This document shows, one piece after another, positions 34,133 through 41,779 of a stretch of 64,000 nt of DNA. The stretch covers positions 124,001 through 188,000 of the forward strand of contig NZ_PGCK01000006.1 in assembly GCF_021023085.1 (NCBI RefSeq), in the 5' to 3' direction. Source of the DNA: Methanooceanicella nereidis (lineage in GTDB: Archaea > Halobacteriota > Methanocellia > Methanocellales > Methanocellaceae). The translations under genes were made by a program, and so were the position numbers. The stretch's first letter is position 1. Each line of letters begins with the position of its first letter. The notes under the pieces were generated by a model, which did no database searches, was not told where the DNA came from, and saw only the letters and a list, made by a program, of their open reading frames with translations.

Positions 34133-35542
34133 ATGGGAACTCTTGAATTGCTCGGGGACGTCATCACTGCGATAAACAGCATCGTTTGGGGCATCCCGAT
34201 GCTATTATTGCTTGTTGGCACCGGCATATTTTTCACGATACTTTTAAGGGGCCTGCAATTCAGGAGATTGCCCCTTGCGTTCTCAACTCTGGTAAATTCA
34301 TTCTTTACTCAAAAGACTAAACTTGAAGGAGACATACCTGCGTTCCAGGCGCTGAGCACGGCTTTGTCCGCAACGCTGGGCACGGGGAACCTTGCGGGCG
34401 TGGCGACCGCTATAGTTGCAGGCGGGCCCGGAGCGCTGTTCTGGATGTGGATCACGGCAGTAGTGGGCATGGTGACGAAATATTCGGAAGCCGTGCTTGC
34501 GTTAAAGTTCAGGACGAAAAACCCTGACGGCAGCATGTCGGGCGGGCCGATGTATTACATAGACAAAGGCCTCGGTGTAAAATGGCTGGCAGGGATATTC
34601 GCGCTGTTCGGCATGATAGCCTCTTTCGGAATAGGCAGCATGGCCCAGGCTAACTCGATAATGCTCGCCGTAACGTCCCTCGTTCAACACGAAGGCTCTA
34701 TCCATCTCCCGGTCATAGGCGAAATATTGACGCTGAGCTTTACCATAGGTCTTGCGCTGGTCCTGGTGACTGCACTGGTCATTTTTGGAGGTATCAAGAA
34801 GATAGGGAAGGTGACATCGGTCATCATACCCTTCCTTGCCTTTTTTTATGTGACAGGTGGGCTTATCGTGCTTTTAATGAACTATCACAGGATACCGGAT
34901 ACGTTTTTTATGGTGATCAAGTATGCATTCACACCTTATGCATTATCGGGGGGTGTTATCGGATATGCGGTATCCGAGGCTGTGAGATACGGCATGGCCC
35001 GCGGTGTATTTTCGAACGAGGCGGGACTGGGGAGCGCGCCGATAGCTTACGCGGCCGCACGTTCGAAAACCCCGGTGGACCAGGGGCTGATAGCCATAAC
35101 GGAAGTTTTTATAGATACACTGGTGTTCTGCTCGATCACGGGTTTTGTCATCCTGAACAGCGGCCTTTGGGACGACGGGGTCTATACGAGCACTACCCTT
35201 ACCATCGCAGCGTTTTCGGAAAGCATTGGCATATTCGGGGTGGCAATAGTTACGATTTCTGCGATATTACTGGGATATTCGACCATCCTGGGATGGTCGT
35301 ATTACGGGGAGCAATGTTTCGATTATCTTTTCGGCAGCAGGATGAAGTATCTCTATAAAGTGCTATTTCTATGCGCCGTCCTTTTTGGAGCTATAACAAA
35401 AGTGGAGCTTGTATGGGAAATATCGGACACTTTCAACGGGATGATGGCGATCCCGAACCTTATCGGGCTAATAGGACTGAGCGGAGTGGTCGTGTCAGAG
35501 ACAAGAGAATATTTTAAAGGCAGTGGATCGAGGAACAAGTAG
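34133..35542 (+). CDS. Sodium:alanine/glycine symporter (AGCS family)
   Basis: This 469-residue, roughly eleven-helix transporter imports alanine or glycine with Na+ or H+. Family marks are LSTALSATLGTGNLAGVATA followed by IVAGGPGALFWMWITAVVGM, GPMYYIDKG, and GVFSNEAGLGSAPIAYAAAR. The length and order match MMP AgcS of methanogens. GAGG at 34122-34125 lies about eight bases before the ATG. The stop directly abuts the stop of a convergent small gene with no spacer. Transport of an amino acid as osmolyte or nitrogen source fits with the betaine importer elsewhere in the window. Confidence 0.95.
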   Translation: MGTLELLGDVITAINSIVWGIPMLLLLVGTGIFFTILLRGLQFRRLPLAFSTLVNSFFTQKTKLEGDIPAFQALSTALSATLGTGNLAGVATAIVAGGPGALFWMWITAVVGMVTKYSEAVLALKFRTKNPDGSMSGGPMYYIDKGLGVKWLAGIFALFGMIASFGIGSMAQANSIMLAVTSLVQHEGSIHLPVIGEILTLSFTIGLALVLVTALVIFGGIKKIGKVTSVIIPFLAFFYVTGGLIVLLMNYHRIPDTFFMVIKYAFTPYALSGGVIGYAVSEAVRYGMARGVFSNEAGLGSAPIAYAAARSKTPVDQGLIAITEVFIDTLVFCSITGFVILNSGLWDDGVYTSTTLTIAAFSESIGIFGVAIVTISAILLGYSTILGWSYYGEQCFDYLFGSRMKYLYKVLFLCAVLFGAITKVELVWEISDTFNGMMAIPNLIGLIGLSGVVVSETREYFKGSGSRNK

Positions 35543-35845
35543 TCAGGACTGGTTTATCTCCATTCGATACCCTGCAGCGATCTTATCCTGAATGTCAACG
35601 AGCATATCCTTTACTTTATCTTTTCCGAAAAAGCTGTTGCCGTTATCCCCGCGGTAATCCCATCTCATGTTTTCATACTGTTCGCCGTCGGTAAGCTTTA
35701 TTTCGTCAAAATTTTCTTTTTTGTCATATATAAGATAGCTGTAGGCGACATCCCGATATCCGATCAGATCGCCGTTATCATATATCGGCACCACTCCGTC
35801 GATCCTGATTATCCTGTCCACGTTTTTTCCGAGTATCTTAAACAT
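35543..35845 (-). CDS. Hypothetical protein, 100 aa
   Basis: This 100-residue protein is acidic and mostly beta at first (KNVDRIIRIDGVVPIYDNGD, then LIGYRDVAYSYLIYDKK) and helical at the end (KDKVKDMLVDIQDKIAAGYR). It has no Cys, signal or membrane segment. I do not recognise a family. The frame is well used and its TGA abuts the symporter stop. AT-rich DNA upstream could supply a promoter. Confidence 0.6.
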   Translation of the reverse strand: MFKILGKNVDRIIRIDGVVPIYDNGDLIGYRDVAYSYLIYDKKENFDEIKLTDGEQYENMRWDYRGDNGNSFFGKDKVKDMLVDIQDKIAAGYRMEINQS

Positions 35846-36175
35846 GCATGAACACCCTGAATATCCCGATGAAGGTTTAATTGAACATTATGACTTTATC
35901 CTTATCATCTAAATGATTTTCTATTCAGGTAAATCGATCAAAGCTATTGAGTGTTATGTCTGGAAAGATGCCAGAGATATTTGATCAGGTATAAGCCTAA
36001 AATATTTAAGATGCCATACTTTTTTATACACTTCGACAAATGTTTTTGCGTATGTTATGACTTTTATCACAGGGTTTTATTCTTCCTGCCTCTATAAGAT
36101 AGATCTATAGTGTCATCCATTCTCTGTCGGGGGAGTTATTTAATGTATACGTCAATTGATAATTGATCAAACTTA
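35846..36175. other. Intergenic spacer without recognised features
   Basis: About 330 bases between the 100-residue protein and the repeat cluster. No gene, tRNA or clear hairpin was seen. The left end contains the promoter of the minus-strand gene. Confidence 0.5.
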
Positions 36176-36447
36176 ACACAAAGGCAACGAATGTACACCA
36201 TTTTTCACCGCGAAGCGCTCAAAGGGCTCAAGGATCCACAAATTTTTTTTAAAATATGATAACATTTAAAAAGAAGTCCTTTGTGAACCCTCGAGCCCTT
36301 CGCGCCCTTCGTAGTGGAAACTGGTGTACCTTGTTCGCCTTCGTGCGCTTCGTGGTGAATGATAGTGGTCCTTATTCGCCTTCGTGCGCTTCGTGGTTAA
36401 CAAATTAGTGTACTTCGAGCCCTTTGTGGTTAACTTGCGCAATCTTT
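36176..36447. repeat. Cluster of CTTCGTGGTGAA-type repeats with a foldback
   Basis: The left part (36185-36246) and the right part (36287-36345) are imperfect reverse complements, seen for example in CACCGCGAAGCGCTCAAAGG against CCTTCGCGCCCTTCGTAGTG. Two further direct copies of TTCGCCTTCGTGCGCTTCGT follow. The motif is shared with the flanks of the long palindromes. A short frame across it (36266-36478) is only a read-through of the repeats. Confidence 0.75.
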
Positions 36448-36474
36448 TTTGTCGCCTTATATAAAAAAGCCTGA

Positions 36475-37032
36475 TCAATATATGATCTCTGGCGGCTCGA
36501 AACCCGTATCGCTGGTCAATATCAATTTCCCGTTCTTATGAAGCGTATAATGTGCCATCGTAATGCCCGCCTTGTGGGTGATCCTTATCTCATAATTGAC
36601 CTCATTGCTATTTTCCGGGACAAAAATGTCAAAAGTCATAGTACCGATCGGTTTCTGAAGTTTTCTAATGACCTTTTCACCATCGATACGTATGGTTTTA
36701 AACCATACGGGAAGAGGCATACTGTCTAAAGCTTCGATACGATGGCCGTTATATATCATGGAAAACGTAGTTGCGTCACAGTTAAAGATGGCCTCTCCAT
36801 CCCTGATCACCTTGTATCCCCCGCCTATGCCGCAAAAGGTGGTCCCGCCGATAAAGGATTTAATAATAACGGAATATCTGGCATCTTTACCGTTCTCGGT
36901 AACGTTAAATTCATGATGAGATGTTCTTAGCATCCTGTTTTTCCTGGAGACCTCTCTGCCGTCATAAAAAACCTGTTGCTCGGGGTGTATAATAACCTCG
37001 ATGGAATGGCCATTGTATACCAATCTGAACAT
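36475..37032 (-). CDS. Hypothetical protein with internal duplication, 185 aa
   Basis: This beta-rich soluble protein is made of two similar halves. RLVYNGHSIEVIIHPEQQVF, YDGREV and EFNVTENGKDARYSVIIKSF in the first correspond to SMIYNGHRIEALDSMPLPVW, RIDGEKV and TFDIFVPENSNEVNYEIRIT in the second. Each half ends with a HKNGKL/IRDGEAIF-type turn. The repeated layout vaguely recalls FAIM-like beta sandwiches, but I cannot claim homology. There is no signal or catalytic motif. It ends at the repeat cluster and is preceded by an AT-rich promoter. Confidence 0.65.
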   Translation of the reverse strand: MFRLVYNGHSIEVIIHPEQQVFYDGREVSRKNRMLRTSHHEFNVTENGKDARYSVIIKSFIGGTTFCGIGGGYKVIRDGEAIFNCDATTFSMIYNGHRIEALDSMPLPVWFKTIRIDGEKVIRKLQKPIGTMTFDIFVPENSNEVNYEIRITHKAGITMAHYTLHKNGKLILTSDTGFEPPEIIY

Positions 37033-37116
37033 ATGCAGGCCTCATGCTTATTATTGAATAATAAGCATTAATATAATAAAAATATGTTGGATAAAAATAT
37101 GTTAAATATTAATGTC

Positions 37117-38499
37117 TTAAAAAATATTGTATCTACTTTTTAAAGTGTTGAACCCTAACGAGCCTACATGCTCTTTTTCACGGTCCCTGAAGTAGTGGAA
37201 TAAGAGTATGGCCGTCAGTATATACCCGCCGCAAGTACCGAGGAACGTAAGCAGATAATTACCGTTCTCAATTAGAATACCGCTAATATAAGTGCTTGCG
37301 GATATTGCGAGGTAAGTGCCCGTAGACATCAATCCAAGGGCCAGGCCATGCTCCCTGGGATGTATCTGTTCCATCTGGAAACTGGTCGTCGCCGGCCCTG
37401 CCATGTTGATGAAGAACATATAGAAAATGTATGAGCAGGAAGCTACCACAAAATTAGTGGTGATAGCCATCAGGATCAAAAACGGCACTGAGATCACTTT
37501 TGTTACTACCGCGGACCTGACTTTTCCTATCCGGGATGCAAGATAGGGATTTATTATCAGGCCGAACATCATGAACCCGCCTGCAAAGGCTGATGCGAGG
37601 CCTATCTCGAACACGCCCACTTTTAGGACGTTCAGGAAGTATATGTTAAAGTACGGGACTATCATGCCCGAGCCGATGCCGAATGTTATGCAGGTGATGA
37701 CAAATCTGGATACGTCCCGCGAAATGCGGATGTTCTTTAGTGAAAACGGCTCATCACTGGTTATTCTTTCGGCATTATTGTTTCTCAGCACCAGCATCAG
37801 TAGCCAGCCGATGGCCAGTAAAAGCACGGAGGCTATAAGCGTCATCTGATATATGTTACCCGTAATTGAGAGTTGCCTCCATAATCCCGGAACGAACCCT
37901 CCCACGGCACATCCTGCTATTGATGCCACCCACCCCAGCGTCGCATTAATGCTGTATACGTGGACGATATTCTCCTTGCTCGAGTTTTCTGCAAGCATGG
38001 GAGTGACGCAAACAGCCGCCACCGATATGAATATTCCCGTAGCGATAGGCGAAAATATCATTACGTAAGGCGATGTTGTAAGGTACATCGGCAGCGTGGC
38101 TATGACAAGCAGTAGCCCTGAGACCACCATTAGCGTCTTTCTATCCATCCGGTCACAAAGTATACCTGCCGGTATGGAAGCCGTTGACAGCGCAAAAGTA
38201 TGCAGCGCTAAGACTAAGCCTAAAAAGGTCACCGGATATCCCAGTTCGAGTATGTACAGGTTGAATATTATACCGTAAATACCCGTATAAAGGCTTACCA
38301 GGAACGTACGGAATAACAAGAGCTTAACATTAAGATTGAATCGGCTTATTACACGGAGATAGTCCCTTATTATTATCTGCAACCCCCTCTTAACGAAGGT
38401 ATACAGTAATATACTCAATCTTTTAAATCTTTCTGCTTCCATAAAAACCAATAATTTAGCTTTATTAACCGTATTTTTAACTTTTATCGGGCCATACAT
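37117..38499 (-). CDS. MFS transporter
   Basis: This 460-residue major facilitator has twelve predicted helices. The first half has GLVLALHTFALSTASIPAGI followed by the motif-A loop CDRMDRKTLMVVSG. The second half has GLIINPYLASRIGKVRSAVV. An N-terminal extension of about 50 charged residues precedes the first helix. GGATGA lies about ten bases before the ATG at 38499, so I keep the long form, though ATG 38442 is possible. The substrate is unknown. A terminator on the same strand separates it from the CPBP gene upstream. Confidence 0.88.
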   Translation of the reverse strand: MYGPIKVKNTVNKAKLLVFMEAERFKRLSILLYTFVKRGLQIIIRDYLRVISRFNLNVKLLLFRTFLVSLYTGIYGIIFNLYILELGYPVTFLGLVLALHTFALSTASIPAGILCDRMDRKTLMVVSGLLLVIATLPMYLTTSPYVMIFSPIATGIFISVAAVCVTPMLAENSSKENIVHVYSINATLGWVASIAGCAVGGFVPGLWRQLSITGNIYQMTLIASVLLLAIGWLLMLVLRNNNAERITSDEPFSLKNIRISRDVSRFVITCITFGIGSGMIVPYFNIYFLNVLKVGVFEIGLASAFAGGFMMFGLIINPYLASRIGKVRSAVVTKVISVPFLILMAITTNFVVASCSYIFYMFFINMAGPATTSFQMEQIHPREHGLALGLMSTGTYLAISASTYISGILIENGNYLLTFLGTCGGYILTAILLFHYFRDREKEHVGSLGFNTLKSRYNIF

Positions 38500-38567
38500 T
38501 TATTTTCATCCATTCAGCGCGAAACAACAATAAAAGAAGATAATTAATGAATAAAACCGTTTTACAA

Positions 38568-38601
38568 AAAAAATACAAAAGAGATCGGGACGTTCCCAAT
38601 C
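38568..38601 (-). terminator. Terminator after the truncated CPBP gene
   Basis: On the minus strand GATTGGGA-ACG-TCCCGATC makes an 8-bp stem with one G-U pair (38583-38601), followed by TCTTTTGTATTTTTTTTG. It lies about 15 bases after the CPBP stop codon. Confidence 0.65.
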
Positions 38602-38615
38602 TTAAGGTCTTATGA

Positions 38616-39080
38616 TTACCCCGTCATTTTAATTTCGGTTTTTACCAGACCCGTTAATGCAGCCCTATCCATCAGGAATATAAAGGTTACTATTATCCAG
38701 GCACCCATGGTCAGGAATGCATACGCAGGGAACGGCCCTATATTGATCATGCATGGATAAAATGCCGCCAGTGCGTTTAACCCGGCATGCAGCATAGAGG
38801 CGAGGAGAACGCTCCTGCTGGTGCCGTTATATAACCAGGTCGTTATTATCGCGATACCGATTATGTTCGGGACGTACCATTCAAAGGGGATCACACTTTG
38901 TGACGTATATGGCGAGAAGAATAACGGGACGCGCCATAACAGCCAGATCGGCCCCAAGATAAGACTGGATATAAGCGGGCCATATTTTTCCTGAATCCCT
39001 GGAAGAGCAAAACCCCTCCATCCGGGCTCTTCGTTTCCGCCGCCTACCAGCAATACAAAGATAAAGTTAACCGGATACAT
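38616..39080 (-). CDS. CPBP-family intramembrane protease, probably N-terminally truncated
   Basis: The 154 residues begin directly at the active-site helix: FVLLVGGGNEEPGWRGFALP carries the EExxxR motif, and later HAGLNALAAF the third-motif His. FAxxHxxxW appears altered (ISSLILGPIWLLWRVPLFF), with no His before the W-x-x-P position. Normal members have about four more membrane helices before the first motif, and these are missing. The frame upstream of 39080 is closed by a stop, and a CTTCGTGGTGAA-type repeat follows at once. The gene is either a short variant or, more likely, a 5'-deleted relic. Confidence 0.65.
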   Translation of the reverse strand: MYPVNFIFVLLVGGGNEEPGWRGFALPGIQEKYGPLISSLILGPIWLLWRVPLFFSPYTSQSVIPFEWYVPNIIGIAIITTWLYNGTSRSVLLASMLHAGLNALAAFYPCMINIGPFPAYAFLTMGAWIIVTFIFLMDRAALTGLVKTEIKMTG

Positions 39081-39111
39081 TTAGAAGGTTATATCATACA
39101 ATAAAAAATTT

Positions 39112-39185
39112 TAATGGACCTTCGAGCCCCTCGAGCGCTTGTGGTGAAGAATAGTGGACCTTTGTGTACCTTTGCGATAGACTTG
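39112..39185 (+). repeat. Solo CTTCGTGGTGAA-type repeat
   Basis: ATGGACCTTCGAGCCCCTCG followed by CTTGTGGTGAAGAATAGTGG resembles the outer flank at 14619-14665 and the cluster at 36.2-36.4 kb. It lies between the truncated CPBP gene and the DHA2-type MFS gene. Confidence 0.6.
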
Positions 39186-39230
39186 ATTAAAAATGATCAG
39201 GCGTATATTAAAAAATTACAGGAAAGAGGA

Positions 39231-40634
39231 CTAAGTCCTCTGTAATATCACAGGAGGTTGTTCCGGTCTTAATTTTCCCCTCATCAGCGACGCTATCAGG
39301 CCTGCCACACAAAGGACCGCAAATATCGAGAACGACGCGGTTATGCTGGACATTAGCTGGCCGTGCATGTCCGGCGTTATCTGCACCCTTCCGATAAAGA
39401 CCGACATCGTCAGCATCGCTATCCCGAGGCTCATCATCTGCCCTGTCAGCCTCATCGTGCTCACCATGCCCGATGCCACGCCATAGTCACGCTTATCGAC
39501 CGAACTCATTATCGCGTTCATGTTAGGCGACGAGAACAGGGCGAAGCCAAGGCCCATAAGCATCAATATCGCCACAATGAACACAAGAGGAGTGCTCTCG
39601 TTAAGGAACATGAACAGGAACAGCCCTGCGGCCGTTATCCCCATTCCCGTCGAAGCAACTATCCTGGGCTCGATCCTGTCCGAAAGCTTGCCTGCGGCAG
39701 GAGAGAGTATAGCCTGTACCACGGGAGAAGAAATAAGGACAAGTCCCGCTATCTGAGGGCTTAAGCCCTGAATATACTGCAGATACAGGCTCAGTAAGAA
39801 GCTTATCGCGAACGTCGCGCTATAGTTTATCAGGGCTGCCATGTTTGAGAACGTGAACGTGATATTGTTCCGGAATATGCGTATGTTCAGCACGGGGTTA
39901 CTGTTCCTGAGTTCCCACCAGGCGAAGATGATCATGCCCACAAGCCCTGCCAGAAGCCAGTATGCGCCGGATATGTCAGGAAGCACTGATAAGCCATACA
40001 TCAAAGCGAACAGCATAACACCATAAAGCACACAGCCTGCCGTATCAAACCTGCCGGACCGTTCAGCATGCCAGTCTTCCTTCAGCCTGCGAAGTGCCAG
40101 AAGCAGAGAGACCATACATATGAGGACGTTCAGGATGAAGATATACCTCCATCCGGCATACTGGGTTATGATGCCGCCTAAGAACGGGCCCAGTGATAAG
40201 CCGGAATACACTATGCCCACGTTAATGCCAAGCACCTTACCCCTTTCCTTGAGAGGGAAGGACGCCGTCAGTATGGCGACTGACGTGCCGAATATCATAG
40301 CGCTTCCTATCCCCTGCAATATCCTGCAGGCTATCAGCATCAGCGCCGAATAGGATAATGCGGCCAGCAGCGTCGAAATAGCGATAATGGCAAGGCCGCT
40401 GATGAATACTATCCGCCTGCCGTACATGTCGGCTATCTTCCCGAACGGGACTATGAATATGGCGGCGGATAAAAGATATGAGGTCACAACCCAGCCGAGA
40501 AGTATCGCATCCGCGCTGAACTCGGAGCCCATGACAGGGAGCGCGACGTTGACGGACGACGATAAAAACGGCGTTATAAAGGAAGCCAGACCGGTGATAA
40601 TGATTATGATACGTTTATCAATTTTTTCAGACAT
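39231..40634 (-). CDS. DHA2-type (EmrB/QacA) MFS drug exporter
   Basis: This 467-residue protein has about fourteen helices. Marks include TPFLSSSVNVALPVMGSEFS (motif D region), VPFGKIADMYGRRIVFISGL (motif A) and PLKERGKVLGINVGIVYSGL followed by SLGPFLGGIITQYAGWRYIF (motif C of antiporters). The C-terminal half has GKLSDRIEPRIVASTGMGIT. It should pump hydrophobic compounds out in exchange for protons. It is a clear paralogue of the transporter at 60087-61505. Its promoter region faces the long palindrome copy 2. No regulator is beside it. Confidence 0.92.
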   Translation of the reverse strand: MSEKIDKRIIIIITGLASFITPFLSSSVNVALPVMGSEFSADAILLGWVVTSYLLSAAIFIVPFGKIADMYGRRIVFISGLAIIAISTLLAALSYSALMLIACRILQGIGSAMIFGTSVAILTASFPLKERGKVLGINVGIVYSGLSLGPFLGGIITQYAGWRYIFILNVLICMVSLLLALRRLKEDWHAERSGRFDTAGCVLYGVMLFALMYGLSVLPDISGAYWLLAGLVGMIIFAWWELRNSNPVLNIRIFRNNITFTFSNMAALINYSATFAISFLLSLYLQYIQGLSPQIAGLVLISSPVVQAILSPAAGKLSDRIEPRIVASTGMGITAAGLFLFMFLNESTPLVFIVAILMLMGLGFALFSSPNMNAIMSSVDKRDYGVASGMVSTMRLTGQMMSLGIAMLTMSVFIGRVQITPDMHGQLMSSITASFSIFAVLCVAGLIASLMRGKLRPEQPPVILQRT

Positions 40635-40928
40635 GTATACACGCCTTCAATTCTCCGAAGAAATGATATTATAAAAGATTTTTATTAGCATTCTTTGATT
40701 AATAAGCTTTACCATAACAGTTTACTTATGAGACCGTTAATGGTCATATCGTTCCATACGGCAAGTATCGCGGCGGTCGTAGTGACTGTTATATATGGTC
40801 CTGAAAAGCTCTTCCGAAAAGCTTAAGGGTTTTGTATTGCTCGCGCATAGAACATATTAGAACCTCGGGTGCTCTGTCCCGCAGCTTCTTAAATAAATAG
40901 GTCATTTCATCTTTGATCAACTCCACCA

Positions 40929-40975
40929 TAAAGGCAACAAAGGAACACAAGCATAACCACATAAGACACAAAGGC
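40929..40975 (+). repeat. Outer flank repeat, left of palindrome copy 2
   Basis: CATAAAGGCAACAAAGGAAC followed by ACAAGCATAACCACATAAGA resembles the left flank of copy 1 (GGGCAACAAAGGAACACGAA). It is more diverged than the 14-kb version. Confidence 0.5.
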
Positions 40976-41028
40976 GATCAAGTAATACATTTAGTTATTC
41001 GGCTTTTTTGGGATGTTGTTTTTTGTGT

Positions 41029-41569
41029 TGTTCCTTTCGGATGGCAGGCGGACACATAACCTCACAAAAACACGGAACCACAAAAATTTTTCAGATTTTA
41101 AGGGCACTAAAGCTCTAAAGGTTCGCTCACCAAATCACAAAGGCTCTAGTATCACCGTCAACGCACCAACGTCTCAAACGCTCGACTCAACGCTCGAAGC
41201 GCACTAAGTCACTAACGCTAAAACAAGACACGAATCTCCCCAAACCACGAAATTTTAAACCCCGGTTTGTGTTGTACCTGATTGATCCTCATATCCGGTA
41301 TGCTTCAGTCGATCCATACGTCAACCGCGTTATTAAACTTTGGTGGTTTTGGGAAGGTTCGTGTCTTGTTTTAGCGTTAGTGGATTTGGGAATTTAGTGC
41401 GTTGAGTCGAGCGTTTGAGACCTTAGTGCGTTGACGGTGATACTAGAGCTTTAGTGGTTTCGTGAGTAAGTTTTTGGTGCTTTTGAGACCTTAAAAAATA
41501 ATATAAAAATTTTAGTGTTTCCATGTTTTTGTGAGGTTATGTGTCCGCCTGCCATCCGGAAGGAATAAC
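41029..41569. repeat. Long palindromic element, copy 2
   Basis: The left arm (about 41029-41255) and the right arm (about 41330-41569) are reverse complements around a loop of about 75 bases. Paired blocks include TTCGGATGGCAGGCGGACAC with its complement near 41542-41560, GGCTCTAGTATCACC with GGTGATACTAGAGC, and CGCTCGACTCAACG with CGTTGAGTCGAGCG. The family is the same as at 13987-14515, with different base pairs at matched positions and an unrelated loop. No protein is encoded. It lies between the end of the Ca2+-ATPase gene and the start of the DHA2 exporter gene, both on the minus strand. Confidence 0.9.
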
Positions 41570-41705
41570 CTAAAAAACTTCATTCCAATGATCGGGGAGG
41601 AACAATAAGTTTCTCCATCCTTAAAACCCGAGCAAGAACCCCCACATCAAAGATTTCATGGTGATAAACCGTGTTCCCTCGTTGCCTTAGTGGTGAAATA
41701 GAAGA
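41570..41705 (+). repeat. Right flank of palindrome copy 2
   Basis: CATCCTTAAAACCCGAGCAA followed by CATCAAAGATTTCATGGT matches the block right of copy 1 (14560-14620), and GTTGCCTTAGTGGTGAAATA is the diverged outer repeat. This shows that both elements share flanks beyond the palindrome. Confidence 0.65.
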
Positions 41706-41779
41706 TATAATTAAACTATAAATTATCAGGACACAACTAAGACCCGGGAGGTATCCATGAATACCGTATCTCTCGATTA

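Noticed and set aside
36266-36478. 70-codon minus-strand frame
   Set aside because: It is composed wholly of CTTCGTGGTGAA-type repeats and their foldback.
40789-40971. 60-codon minus-strand frame (ending LKLFGRAFQDHI)
   Set aside because: There is no ribosome-binding site or family, and its start lies inside the outer flank repeat. It could be a fragment of a lost gene but cannot be supported.
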